59,811 bases of DNA from Hypericibacter sp963696655 (GCA_963696655.1 CAVOLB010000146.1:1-59811); one strand, 5' to 3'. Counted from the stretch's first letter, positions 1 through 8,163 are shown. Notes: generated by a model not told the origin, from the letters alone. A program made the numbers and translations.

Positions 1-1538
1 TTGTATGGGACTTTTCCTGTCAAGGCCATCTGGGTCTCCATGGTTAGCGATCCGAGGGGAGCCGGTGCCCGGACGCGAGGCTTCGCGTCACAACCTTGTA
101 TTCGGTGGGTCTGGAAAGACCCGAACCATGATGCAGTCATGCGCATCGGCGGGAAGGCTCCGAGGTGGCGAGCCCATTCTCTCCCTCGGCATGACAGCCA
201 TGGGATGCGGCGGGTCATCGCCATCTCGGATCGCGAGGCCCGTCCGGGTAGGGATCTGCCCGCGACGGCAATCCGAAGGAATGTGAGCGTGTGCGCGATC
301 ATGGGGCCGGGTGCAGGGCCAGGCCGGCCGGGAACTGCCCGGTCGTGGCCAGGCGCCACAACTCGATCAGCAGCTTGCGCGCCAGCGCCACGATCAGGGT
401 CTTGCGCGTATCGCCGCGTGCGTCGGCGGTTCGGGCCCGATACCACTGCGCCAAGCCACTATCCTTTTGGAACATCAGCCAGCGCCAGGCCAGCTGGATC
501 ATGGCGCGCCGGACCCGGGCATTCCCGGCCCTGGCCAATCCCTTCTCTCGCCGCTTGGAACCACTCTCGTCGGGCGAGCCGGTGAGGCCGGCATAGCGCG
601 CCACAGCGCGGCGATCGCGCAAATTGCGCTGAAGCACCTCGGTCACGAGCATGTCCGCCGTCTCGACCCCGACCCCAATCACCCGGGCCAGCAGACGGAT
701 CATCGCGTGGGGCCCTTCGTCGGGGGTCCGTTCGAGCCGCTCGAGCCGGGCCGCCTCGATCGCCTTGATCTGCTCCTTCAGGAGCTGCAGGCGGGCCATG
801 TCGTGGCCCAGCTCGGTCCGCGTGTGGGGCGGCAACGCCACGCCTTCAGGCGTGCGCAACGCCTCGAGCTTCGCCGCCGCCTTGCGCAGCGTCGGCTTGA
901 AGTTCCGAACCCCAAAGCGGATCAGCGTGCTCTTCATCCGGTTGACGATGCGCGTGCGCTCGCCCACCAGGGTCTCATGCTCCCGGCTCGGCCGCTTGGC
1001 GTCTTCCTCGGCCAGCGTCGGAACCGCCGCCATGCTGCAATGCTTCGCCTCCCCGCGCAGCCACCCCAGAAAGGCGCGCAGCAGCAGGCCGACATCCAGA
1101 CGGTCGGTCTTCGCCCGCCGATGCTCGCGCGACACCGGGATGCTGGTCGGATGGATCACATAAGCCTCGATGCCGCGCATCCCCAGCCACCGCGCCAGCC
1201 AGAACCCGTCCCGGCCCGCTTCATAAGCCACGCACAGGCGAGCGACAGGACGCCCGGCCCGGGCAGCCTCTTCGCGCCAACGATGCAACAGCTCCAGCAA
1301 CAATTCCTCATCCGGATCGAGCTTCTTCAGCGGCTGACGATCAACACCAGGCAGAATCGCCCCCACCAACCAGCTCTTCAGCCCCATCTCGATAACCGCA
1401 ATCAGCGTGCTATCCTGGTTCAGGGCGGTGAGGGATCGGCTCAGGTCATTTAATCTTGGCATGGGACGCGCTCCATCGGTTGGCTTTGCAGCACCAATGG
1501 TGCATCACCTCGCCGCCCGCCCCATAGCATCTCTCCCC
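1..1538 (-). mobile_element. IS110-family element, left copy, running off the window start
   Basis: This stretch is the exact reverse complement of 2609-4146: position x pairs with 4147 minus x. The match stops abruptly at 1538/2609. It holds one transposase gene, a short upstream region (1463-1538) and a long downstream non-coding region (1-298) that continues beyond the window. The inner edge lies in a GC-rich palindrome around 1531-1554. A long non-coding part downstream of the gene is the layout of the IS1111 subgroup. The outer end cannot be set because the window starts inside it. Confidence 0.85.
299..1462 (-). CDS. IS110-family transposase (left copy)
   Basis: This 387-residue recombinase is identical to the one at 2685-3848. 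The N-terminal RuvC-like domain (about residues 20-170) shows E25, E81, D120 and D123. The first position is usually Asp in IS110 proteins, so this belongs to a Glu variant. The C-terminal Transposase_20 domain (about 255-350) carries the serine motif ESGSKRREKG near S300, which is expected to act with the acidic site. The gene looks intact, with no frameshift or stop. Family members move a circular intermediate, guided in studied cases by an element-encoded RNA. The start ATG is preceded by a GGAGCG ribosome site. Confidence 0.9.
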   Translation of the reverse strand: MPRLNDLSRSLTALNQDSTLIAVIEMGLKSWLVGAILPGVDRQPLKKLDPDEELLLELLHRWREEAARAGRPVARLCVAYEAGRDGFWLARWLGMRGIEAYVIHPTSIPVSREHRRAKTDRLDVGLLLRAFLGWLRGEAKHCSMAAVPTLAEEDAKRPSREHETLVGERTRIVNRMKSTLIRFGVRNFKPTLRKAAAKLEALRTPEGVALPPHTRTELGHDMARLQLLKEQIKAIEAARLERLERTPDEGPHAMIRLLARVIGVGVETADMLVTEVLQRNLRDRRAVARYAGLTGSPDESGSKRREKGLARAGNARVRRAMIQLAWRWLMFQKDSGLAQWYRARTADARGDTRKTLIVALARKLLIELWRLATTGQFPAGLALHPAP

Positions 1539-1554
1539 GCTGCCGCGGGGCGAG
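1531..1554. repeat. GC-rich palindrome at the inner edge of the left IS copy
   Basis: The sequence CTCTCCCCGC-TGC-CGCGGGGCGAG forms a short imperfect hairpin. A similar hairpin occupies 2590-2616 at the inner edge of the other copy. The first 8 bases are shared with the IS arm, so the palindrome is either the insertion target or partly the end of the element. It resembles the hairpins of the intergenic cassettes found elsewhere in this window. Confidence 0.5.
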
Positions 1555-1618
1555 GATCGATGGGAAGGGCTCGTGCCCTCTACTGCTGTGGCAGTACAAT
1601 CCACGGTGAATCTCATTC

Positions 1619-2584
1619 ATGGGGAGTTCTCAAGGCATGGCGGGCGAGCGGGAGCAGGGGTTCGGGTTCGCGCCGCCGCAGGACGTGCCGATCCCCTATC
1701 TGCAGCGCATCCGCGACTACTACCAGGCGCTGGGCTATGGCGCGCCCTATCGCTGGGCGCACTATGCCGAGGTGCCGTTCCAGCCCTTGGCCAAGCTGCT
1801 TTCCCAATGCCGGGTCGCGATCGTCACCACGGCGGCGCCGTTCCAGCCGGGCAAGGGCGATCAACGCGCGGGCGCACCCTATAACGCGGCGGCGAAATTC
1901 TACTCGGTCTATTCCGGCGACACGGCGCGCGATCCCGACCTGCGCATTTCCCATGTCGCGATCGATCGACAGCACACGACCGGCGAGGACATGGCGACCT
2001 ATTTCCCGCTGGCGCAGCTGCGCCGCGCCGTGGCCGCGGGCGATGTCGGCGCGCTGGCGCCGCGATTCCATGGCGTGCCGACCAATCGCAGCCACCGCAC
2101 CACGCTCGAGGCGGATGGCCCCGAGCTGGTGAGGCGCTGCCAGGCCGACGGCGCCGACGCGGCGATCCTGGTGCCGAACTGCCCGGTCTGCCATCAGAGT
2201 CTCGGCCTGGCGGCGCGGGCGCTGGAGCAGAGCGGCATCGCCACCGTCCTGATGGGTTGCGCCAAGGACATCGTCGAGCATATCGGCGTGCCGCGGTTCC
2301 TCTTCTCCGACTTTCCGCTCGGCAACGCCGCCGGCCGGCCGAAGGATCCGGACTCGCAAGCCTTCACCCTCGATCTTGCCTTGTCGCTGCTGGAGTCGGC
2401 GCCGGCGCCCCGGACCACGGTGCAGTCGCCGCTGCGCTGGCGCGAGGATCCCGACTGGAAGCTCGACTACTGCAACATCGAGCGCCTGTCGCCGGAGGAG
2501 ATCGAAAAACGCCGCGCCGAGTTCGACCAGGGCAAGGCGCAGGCCAAGTCGCTGCGGGACGAGGCGGGGGTAGGGCCGACTTAG
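1619..2584 (+). CDS. GrdB-like glycine/sarcosine/betaine reductase family protein
   Basis: This 321-residue cytoplasmic protein resembles the B component (GrdB/PrdB-like) of glycine, betaine and proline reductases, as annotated in many proteobacteria. The proteobacterial form has no selenocysteine. Instead a Cys pair is visible in the segment NCPVCHQS (C188 and C191). The N-terminal half has the alternating hydrophobic pattern of a Rossmann-like fold (RVAIVTTAAPFQPG). The true substrate of this branch is unknown to me. It is the only gene between the two inverted IS110 copies, with no partner reductase genes nearby. An alternative start is the ATG at 1637. Family assignment is fairly safe; the reaction is not. 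Confidence 0.7.
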   Translation: MGSSQGMAGEREQGFGFAPPQDVPIPYLQRIRDYYQALGYGAPYRWAHYAEVPFQPLAKLLSQCRVAIVTTAAPFQPGKGDQRAGAPYNAAAKFYSVYSGDTARDPDLRISHVAIDRQHTTGEDMATYFPLAQLRRAVAAGDVGALAPRFHGVPTNRSHRTTLEADGPELVRRCQADGADAAILVPNCPVCHQSLGLAARALEQSGIATVLMGCAKDIVEHIGVPRFLFSDFPLGNAAGRPKDPDSQAFTLDLALSLLESAPAPRTTVQSPLRWREDPDWKLDYCNIERLSPEEIEKRRAEFDQGKAQAKSLRDEAGVGPT

Positions 2585-2589
2585 ATTTC

Positions 2590-2616
2590 CTCTCCGCCCA
2601 CGAAGTGGGGGGAGAG
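2590..2616. repeat. GC-rich palindrome at the inner edge of the right IS copy
   Basis: The arms CCTCTCCGCCCAC and the complementary GTGGGGGGAGAG fold around a GAAG-type loop, just after the stop of the reductase gene. It may act as that gene's transcription terminator. It also marks the point where the IS arm begins (2609). Confidence 0.5.
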
Positions 2617-2684
2617 ATGCTATGGGGCGGGCGGCGAGGTGATGCACCATTGGTGCTGCAAAGCCAACCGATGGAGCGCGTCCC

Positions 2685-3848
2685 ATGCCAAGATTAAATG
2701 ACCTGAGCCGATCCCTCACCGCCCTGAACCAGGATAGCACGCTGATTGCGGTTATCGAGATGGGGCTGAAGAGCTGGTTGGTGGGGGCGATTCTGCCTGG
2801 TGTTGATCGTCAGCCGCTGAAGAAGCTCGATCCGGATGAGGAATTGTTGCTGGAGCTGTTGCATCGTTGGCGCGAAGAGGCTGCCCGGGCCGGGCGTCCT
2901 GTCGCTCGCCTGTGCGTGGCTTATGAAGCGGGCCGGGACGGGTTCTGGCTGGCGCGGTGGCTGGGGATGCGCGGCATCGAGGCTTATGTGATCCATCCGA
3001 CCAGCATCCCGGTGTCGCGCGAGCATCGGCGGGCGAAGACCGACCGTCTGGATGTCGGCCTGCTGCTGCGCGCCTTTCTGGGGTGGCTGCGCGGGGAGGC
3101 GAAGCATTGCAGCATGGCGGCGGTTCCGACGCTGGCCGAGGAAGACGCCAAGCGGCCGAGCCGGGAGCATGAGACCCTGGTGGGCGAGCGCACGCGCATC
3201 GTCAACCGGATGAAGAGCACGCTGATCCGCTTTGGGGTTCGGAACTTCAAGCCGACGCTGCGCAAGGCGGCGGCGAAGCTCGAGGCGTTGCGCACGCCTG
3301 AAGGCGTGGCGTTGCCGCCCCACACGCGGACCGAGCTGGGCCACGACATGGCCCGCCTGCAGCTCCTGAAGGAGCAGATCAAGGCGATCGAGGCGGCCCG
3401 GCTCGAGCGGCTCGAACGGACCCCCGACGAAGGGCCCCACGCGATGATCCGTCTGCTGGCCCGGGTGATTGGGGTCGGGGTCGAGACGGCGGACATGCTC
3501 GTGACCGAGGTGCTTCAGCGCAATTTGCGCGATCGCCGCGCTGTGGCGCGCTATGCCGGCCTCACCGGCTCGCCCGACGAGAGTGGTTCCAAGCGGCGAG
3601 AGAAGGGATTGGCCAGGGCCGGGAATGCCCGGGTCCGGCGCGCCATGATCCAGCTGGCCTGGCGCTGGCTGATGTTCCAAAAGGATAGTGGCTTGGCGCA
3701 GTGGTATCGGGCCCGAACCGCCGACGCACGCGGCGATACGCGCAAGACCCTGATCGTGGCGCTGGCGCGCAAGCTGCTGATCGAGTTGTGGCGCCTGGCC
3801 ACGACCGGGCAGTTCCCGGCCGGCCTGGCCCTGCACCCGGCCCCATGA
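2685..3848 (+). CDS. IS110-family transposase (right copy)
   Basis: This 387-residue recombinase is identical to the left-copy protein. The acidic site residues are E25, E81, D120 and D123; the C-terminal serine motif lies near S300, within a Transposase_20-type domain. The region between the two domains (about 170-250) is rich in charged residues and is probably a coiled coil, as in characterised relatives. Having two perfect copies side by side implies a recent duplication or gene conversion. The start ATG follows GGAGCG by about 5 bases, and there is no better upstream start. Confidence 0.9.
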   Translation: MPRLNDLSRSLTALNQDSTLIAVIEMGLKSWLVGAILPGVDRQPLKKLDPDEELLLELLHRWREEAARAGRPVARLCVAYEAGRDGFWLARWLGMRGIEAYVIHPTSIPVSREHRRAKTDRLDVGLLLRAFLGWLRGEAKHCSMAAVPTLAEEDAKRPSREHETLVGERTRIVNRMKSTLIRFGVRNFKPTLRKAAAKLEALRTPEGVALPPHTRTELGHDMARLQLLKEQIKAIEAARLERLERTPDEGPHAMIRLLARVIGVGVETADMLVTEVLQRNLRDRRAVARYAGLTGSPDESGSKRREKGLARAGNARVRRAMIQLAWRWLMFQKDSGLAQWYRARTADARGDTRKTLIVALARKLLIELWRLATTGQFPAGLALHPAP

Positions 3849-4146
3849 TCGCGCACACGCTCACATTCCTTCGGATTGCCGTCGCGGGCAGATCCCTACC
3901 CGGACGGGCCTCGCGATCCGAGATGGCGATGACCCGCCGCATCCCATGGCTGTCATGCCGAGGGAGAGAATGGGCTCGCCACCTCGGAGCCTTCCCGCCG
4001 ATGCGCATGACTGCATCATGGTTCGGGTCTTTCCAGACCCACCGAATACAAGGTTGTGACGCGAAGCCTCGCGTCCGGGCACCGGCTCCCCTCGGATCGC
4101 TAACCATGGAGACCCAGATGGCCTTGACAGGAAAAGTCCCATACAA
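3849..4146 (+). ncRNA. Candidate bridge RNA region of the IS110-family element
   Basis: About 300 bases follow the transposase stop without a convincing reading frame, and they are conserved base for base in both copies. Several local hairpins are visible, for example GGGTCTTTCCAGACCC near 4026-4041 and GCGAAGCCTCGC near 4060-4071. In IS110-family elements the long non-coding end encodes the guide (bridge) RNA, which in the IS1111 subgroup lies downstream of the gene. The assignment is by position and family knowledge. Exact RNA ends and guide loops were not determined. Confidence 0.4.
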
Positions 4147-4192
4147 GGGTTGCGCAGCCTTAGGTGAGACCGAAGGTCGAACCTTAGCCGAA

Positions 4193-4236
4193 GCTGGGAG
4201 AGGTGGGTCTCTCTTGCGCACACACCCTCTCCCAGC
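4193..4236. repeat. Perfect 10-bp inverted repeat beside the right IS copy
   Basis: The arms GCTGGGAGAG (4193-4202) and CTCTCCCAGC (4227-4236) are exact inverse complements around a 24-base centre. A second hairpin, with the core GACC-GAA-GGTC, lies at 4162-4184. These may be the right end of the IS, or the palindromic target into which it inserted. Confidence 0.6.
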
Positions 4237-4294
4237 TCAAGCCTAACAACATGGTTGCTCCCTCACTGCGTGAGGGCGAGGATGAGGAAAATGG

Positions 4295-4780
4295 CTACCT
4301 CTTCCCCCGCCTCAAGTCCGCGGTCGCGGCGGCGAAGAGCTTGTCGAGGAGCTTGTCGAGCTGGCGGCGCTCCTCGGCGCCGAGGGCAGCCACCAGGTTG
4401 GCCTCGTGCGCGCGGGCGACCGGAACGATCTGGCGATAGATGCGTAGCCCAGCGGCGGAGAGTTTGAGGACGGAGCGGCGGCGGTCGTCGGACGCGGTGG
4501 TCCGCGTCAGGCGGCCGGCCTCGAGCATCCGCGCGACGGCGCGGCTGACGGCGACCTTGTCCATCTCGGTGAAGCTCGCGACCTCGGCCGCGGACAATCC
4601 CGGATGCTCGCCCAGCGCCGCCATGGTGCGCCATTCGGGGACGGTCATGTCGAACCGGTCGGCGTAATCCTGCGCGATCGCGGCACTGACCCGGTTGGAA
4701 AGGACGGAAAGGCGGTAGGGCAGGAAGCTTTCCAGTTTGAGAACCGGGCCTGGGCCGCCCTGGCTATTCTCGTCGGTCAT
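4295..4780 (-). CDS. MarR-family transcriptional regulator
   Basis: This 161-residue dimeric winged-helix regulator has the usual MarR length and order. An N-terminal helix is followed by a helix-turn-helix (about residues 50-95, including LSAAEVASFTEMDKVAVSRA), a wing with the DDRRR motif typical of the family, and a C-terminal dimer helix. I chose the ATG at 4780 because AGAGGAATC lies just before it; an earlier in-frame start at 4831 would fall inside the operator palindrome. The gene faces the hppD-maiA-phhA operon across about 145 bases, so control of aromatic amino acid breakdown, and of itself, is the natural inference. The ligand is unknown; a pathway intermediate is plausible. Confidence 0.88.
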   Translation of the reverse strand: MTDENSQGGPGPVLKLESFLPYRLSVLSNRVSAAIAQDYADRFDMTVPEWRTMAALGEHPGLSAAEVASFTEMDKVAVSRAVARMLEAGRLTRTTASDDRRRSVLKLSAAGLRIYRQIVPVARAHEANLVAALGAEERRQLDKLLDKLFAAATADLRRGKR

Positions 4781-4822
4781 GCGATTCCTCTGGGATTCCA
4801 CCTGATCCATAAGGGTTGAAAT

Positions 4823-4840
4823 TAGTTTCAACTGAAACTA
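4823..4840. promoter_or_regulatory. Palindromic operator between marR and hppD
   Basis: TAGTTTCA-AC-TGAAACTA is a perfect 8-bp inverted repeat with a 2-base centre. It stands out as AT-rich in a GC-rich divergent promoter region. Its size and symmetry fit a MarR dimer site, and its position allows control of both the regulator and the catabolic operon. Confidence 0.65.
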
Positions 4841-4924
4841 TCATGGATTCAAGCATCCTGACAGACAGCCCCGATTCCCGTCCCAGGTCATGGCGGGGAG
4901 GGGACGCCAACCGGGAGATCCGCC

Positions 4925-5983
4925 TTGGCCGAGCTTCATGACAATCTGATGGGCACCGACGGCTTCGAGTTCGTCGAATATGCGGCGCCGGAGCCGGCGA
5001 AGCTCCGCGCGCTGTTTGAGCAGATGGGTTTCAAGCGCGTCGCGCGCCATCGCAGCAAGGACGTCACCCTGCATCGCCAGGGCGACATCAATTTCATCAT
5101 CAATGCCGAGCCCGACAGCTTCGCCCAGGGCTTCGCGCGCGCCCACGGGCCTTGCGTCTGCGCCATGGCCTTTCGGGTGAAGGATGCAGGGGCGGCGCTG
5201 AAGCGCGCGGTCTCGCGGGGCGCCACGCCCGTCGCCTCGAGCGCGGGTCCGATGGAATTGAACATCCCCGGGATCGAGGGGATCGGCGGCAGCCACATCT
5301 ACCTGGTGGATCGCTACGGCGAGCGCACGATCTATGATGTCGATTTCGTGCCGACGGCGCCCATGCCGCCGGGTCCCGACGCGGGCCTGCTCTATATCGA
5401 CCATCTGACCCACAATGTGCATCGCGGCCATATGGACAAGTGGGCCGGCTTCTATGAGCGGCTCTTCAATTTCCGCGAGATCCGCTATTTCGATATCGAG
5501 GGCAAGCTGACCGGCCTCGTCAGCCGCGCCATGACCAGCCCCTGCGGCAAGATCCGGATCCCGATCAACGAATCGCGCGATGACAAATCCCAGATCGAGG
5601 AATATCTCCACGACTATAAGGGCGAGGGCATCCAGCATATCGCGCTCGGCAGCGCCGATATCCAGAAGACGGTCGATCGGCTCGTCGCCAACGGCGTGGC
5701 GCTGCAGGATACGCCCGACACCTATTACGAGGCGCTCGACAGCCGCGTTCCCGGCCATGGTGAGGATGTCGAGGCGCTGAAGCGCCGGCGGATTCTCATC
5801 GATGGCGCGCCTACGCAAGGGCAGGGCCTGCTGCTGCAGATCTTCACCAAGACGGTGATCGGTCCGATCTTTTTCGAGATCATCCAGCGCAAGGGCAACG
5901 AGGGCTTCGGCGAAGGCAATTTCCGCGCTTTGTTCGAATCGATCGAGCTCGACCAGATCCGCCGCGGCGTGCTCAGGGCCTGA
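4925..5983 (+). CDS. hppD: 4-hydroxyphenylpyruvate dioxygenase
   Basis: This non-haem iron enzyme turns 4-hydroxyphenylpyruvate and oxygen into homogentisate and CO2, the second step of tyrosine breakdown. The 352 residues are close to the usual bacterial length. There are two vicinal-oxygen-chelate halves. The iron ligands are readable as H160 (in YIDHLTHNV), H238 (GIQHIALG) and E318 (FFEIIQRKG), followed by the usual C-terminal GNFRALFESIE segment. The start is TTG, with GGGAG upstream. It is the first gene of a three-gene operon; maiA follows after 14 bases. The MarR protein encoded divergently is the likely repressor. No homogentisate dioxygenase or fumarylacetoacetase gene is in the window. 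Confidence 0.95.
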   Translation: MAELHDNLMGTDGFEFVEYAAPEPAKLRALFEQMGFKRVARHRSKDVTLHRQGDINFIINAEPDSFAQGFARAHGPCVCAMAFRVKDAGAALKRAVSRGATPVASSAGPMELNIPGIEGIGGSHIYLVDRYGERTIYDVDFVPTAPMPPGPDAGLLYIDHLTHNVHRGHMDKWAGFYERLFNFREIRYFDIEGKLTGLVSRAMTSPCGKIRIPINESRDDKSQIEEYLHDYKGEGIQHIALGSADIQKTVDRLVANGVALQDTPDTYYEALDSRVPGHGEDVEALKRRRILIDGAPTQGQGLLLQIFTKTVIGPIFFEIIQRKGNEGFGEGNFRALFESIELDQIRRGVLRA

Positions 5984-5997
5984 GGAGAGCCCGGCCG

Positions 5998-6666
5998 ATG
6001 ACCCAGGCAGCGATGAAGCTCTATGGCTATTTCCGCTCCTCGGCCGCCTATCGGGTCCGCATCGCGCTGGCGCTGAAGGGTCTGTCCCATGCGGATCGGG
6101 CGATCAATCTGCGCCTCGGCGATCAATGGACTCCCGAGTTCCGCGATATCAACCCGCAGGCCCTGGTGCCGACTCTCGTGACCGAGGGACAAACCCTCAC
6201 CCAGTCGCTCGCCATCATCGAATATCTCGAAGAGGTCTATCCGGAGCCGGCCCTGCTGCCGAAGGCGCCGCTCGAGCGCGCGCGGGTGCGGGCCCTGGCG
6301 CTCGCCATCGCCTGCGACATCCATCCGCTCAACAATCTGCGCGTGACGCATTATCTGGCCGATCCGCTGGATCAGGACGACGTCGTAGGCCAGCGCTGGT
6401 CGCAGCATTGGACCCGGCTCGGCTTCGCCGCGATCGAGCAGGAGCTGACGTCGAGCCCCTGGACGGGACGCTTCTGTCATGGCGACCGCCCGGGACTTGC
6501 CGATCTCTGCCTGGTGCCGCAGGTCTATAATGCGCGCCGCGTGGCGCTGGCGCTCGAGCCCTATCCCACGATCCTGCGCATCGACGCCACGGCCCGCGAG
6601 CATCCGGCCTTCCAGGCGGCGCGGCCCGAGGCGCAGCCGGATACGCCGCCCGAATTGAGGAATTGA
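5998..6666 (+). CDS. maiA: Maleylacetoacetate isomerase (zeta-class GST)
   Basis: This enzyme isomerises maleylacetoacetate to fumarylacetoacetate with glutathione, in the homogentisate branch of tyrosine breakdown. The 222 residues fit the family. The zeta-class signature SSAAYRVRIAL lies at about residues 14-24, in the thioredoxin-like N domain. The glutathione-site segment SLAIIEYLEE follows near residue 70, and then the all-helical C domain. In the zeta class an SSxS-type motif supplies the catalytic serine; here the third position is Ala, as in some family members. The gene sits 14 bases after hppD and ends 9 bases before phhA, so the three are surely one transcript. Confidence 0.9.
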   Translation: MTQAAMKLYGYFRSSAAYRVRIALALKGLSHADRAINLRLGDQWTPEFRDINPQALVPTLVTEGQTLTQSLAIIEYLEEVYPEPALLPKAPLERARVRALALAIACDIHPLNNLRVTHYLADPLDQDDVVGQRWSQHWTRLGFAAIEQELTSSPWTGRFCHGDRPGLADLCLVPQVYNARRVALALEPYPTILRIDATAREHPAFQAARPEAQPDTPPELRN

Positions 6667-6675
6667 GGTCCGATC

Positions 6676-7524
6676 ATGCTCGAGGTCCCGCACCGGCCCG
6701 ACTTCACCATCGACCAGAACTGGAACGCCTACACGGCCGAGGAGCATGGCGTCTGGCGGGCGCTCCATCGCCAGCAGGCGAAGCTGCTGGTCGGCCGCGC
6801 CGCGCCGGAATTTCTCGCCGGCATGGCGGCGCTGCCGCTGGGCGAGGCGACGATCCCCGACGTCGACCGGCTCAACGAGAAGCTGATGAAGCTCACCGGC
6901 TGGCAGGTGGTCTGCGTGCCGGGCCTCGTGCCCGACGGAATCTTCTTCGAGCATCTCGCCAACCGCCGCTTCCCGGCGGGCCAGTTCATCCGGAAGGCGG
7001 ACCAGCTCGATTACATCGAGGAGCCCGACATCTTCCACGATGTGTTCGGCCATGTGCCGATGCTGGCCCATCCGGTTTTCGCCGACTATATGCAGGCCTT
7101 CGGCGCCGGGGGCCTGCGGGCGATGGGCTTCGGCATGCTGACGCAGCTGGGGCGGCTCTATTGGGCGACGGTCGAGTTCGGCCTGATCCGCGGCGCCGAG
7201 GGCCTGCGCATCTATGGCTCGGGGATCGTGTCATCGAAAGGCGAGAGCCTCTATGCGCTCGAATCCGACTCCCCCAACCGGATCCATTTCGATCTCGAGC
7301 GCGCCATGCGCACCGATTATCGGATCGACGACTTCCAGCAGACCTACATGGTCATCGACAGCTTCCAGGAGCTGTTCGACGCCACCCAGCAGGATTTCGC
7401 GCCGATCTATGCACGCATGAAAGGCGTGCCCGACATCCAGCCCGGCGCCCTGCTGCCCACCGACAGGATCCACCACCGCGGCACGCAGGCTTACGCGCGC
7501 GGCAAAGAGGCGAAGGCGGGGTAG
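6676..7524 (+). CDS. phhA: Phenylalanine 4-hydroxylase
   Basis: This iron- and tetrahydropterin-dependent monooxygenase converts phenylalanine to tyrosine and so feeds the tyrosine route begun by hppD. The 282 residues match the short monomeric bacterial type, which lacks the regulatory domain of the animal enzyme. The iron ligands are H121 and H126 in the motif HDVFGHVPML, and E167 in WATVEFGL. The gene is third in the hppD-maiA-phhA operon. A pterin recycling gene (phhB) is not present in the window. Downstream lies palindromic cassette R1, which could end the transcript. Confidence 0.95.
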   Translation: MLEVPHRPDFTIDQNWNAYTAEEHGVWRALHRQQAKLLVGRAAPEFLAGMAALPLGEATIPDVDRLNEKLMKLTGWQVVCVPGLVPDGIFFEHLANRRFPAGQFIRKADQLDYIEEPDIFHDVFGHVPMLAHPVFADYMQAFGAGGLRAMGFGMLTQLGRLYWATVEFGLIRGAEGLRIYGSGIVSSKGESLYALESDSPNRIHFDLERAMRTDYRIDDFQQTYMVIDSFQELFDATQQDFAPIYARMKGVPDIQPGALLPTDRIHHRGTQAYARGKEAKAG

Positions 7525-7538
7525 CGGAGGACTCCACG

Positions 7539-7657
7539 GCCCCTCCCCTTGCGGGAGGGGCAGCGGGGCGAAGCCCCGCGGGGAGGGGACGGTGTGAATC
7601 TTAGCGCGCGTGATCGCGCGACCCCTCCCCCTACCCCCTCCCGCAGGGGGAGGGGGC
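7539..7657. repeat. Palindromic intergenic cassette R1
   Basis: This 119-bp element has near-perfect terminal inverted arms of about 22 bases (7539-7560, beginning GCCCCTCCCC, and 7635-7657). Between them are a hairpin GCGGGGCGAAGCCCCGC and the block GATCGCGCGACCCCTCCCCC. It is closely related to cassette R2, which lies in the same orientation on the other side of the GNAT gene. No reading frame is supported inside it. Confidence 0.75.
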
Positions 7658-7667
7658 GAGAATTTTT

Positions 7668-8162
7668 CTACAGCCCGATGCGCTTGCTCATATGGGTGGT
7701 GAAGCCACCCTTGAACGGCTCCTCGCGCTCGACCGTATAGCTCTGCGCCAGATAGAAGCGGATGTTCTCCGCGAAGAGCTTGTTGGTATAGAGCCGCATC
7801 TCGACGATGTTCGAGGATTCCGCCGCTTCCGTCTCGGCATGGGCCAGCATCCGCTTGCCATAGCCGCGCCCCTGGAAATCCGGATGCACGGCGAGATTCT
7901 CGATCAGCCAGGCGTCGCCCTGGTCGACCGTCTCGACCAGGGCCGCGAGCCGGTCGCCGGCGAAGAGCAGATCGAACCGATGGTCGCGGACGGCGCGGTC
8001 GTAATCGACCGTCATCGGCAGCGGCTCGCGGCCGATCAGGGGAATCCATTTGGCGTAGGCCGCGCGGGTGAGATCGCGAATGGCGACCGCGTCGGCGGGG
8101 GTGGCGAGGCGGAGGGTGAGGGGTGGGGTTGGGTTCAAACCGTGCGCGTCCTGATTATTCAC
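7668..8162 (-). CDS. GNAT-family N-acetyltransferase
   Basis: This protein of about 164 residues has the GNAT acyl-CoA fold. Motif A is clear (ENLAVHPDFQGRGYGKRML, with the Q/RxxGxG/A loop binding the acetyl-CoA pyrophosphate). It is followed by the helix ending AETEAAE and by the C-terminal motif NIRFYLAQSYTVEREE. The GTG start at 8162 is preceded by GGGGAGGGGCT; longer readings run into the repeat. The substrate cannot be told. The gene lies alone, between two direct copies of the same palindromic cassette and opposite in strand to the operon on its left. Confidence 0.8.
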   Translation of the reverse strand: MNNQDAHGLNPTPPLTLRLATPADAVAIRDLTRAAYAKWIPLIGREPLPMTVDYDRAVRDHRFDLLFAGDRLAALVETVDQGDAWLIENLAVHPDFQGRGYGKRMLAHAETEAAESSNIVEMRLYTNKLFAENIRFYLAQSYTVEREEPFKGGFTTHMSKRIGL

Positions 8163-8163
8163 A

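Larger units (their letters stand above)
2609..4146 (+). mobile_element. IS110-family element, right copy
   Basis: This is the second copy of the element, in inverted orientation to 1-1538 and identical to it over the whole visible length. It has 76 bases before the transposase gene and at least 298 after it. The interval given is only the part proven by comparison with the left copy; the true right end lies somewhere from 4146 to about 4236. IS110-type elements often lack clear terminal inverted repeats and target duplications, and none could be set here. Confidence 0.85.

Noticed and set aside
1619..2584. Selenocysteine in the GrdB-like protein
   Set aside because: No in-frame TGA occurs before the end, and the site holds ordinary cysteines (NCPVCHQS).
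4841..5818. Open frame antisense to hppD
   Set aside because: Its product is low complexity, and hppD on the plus strand keeps all three iron ligands.
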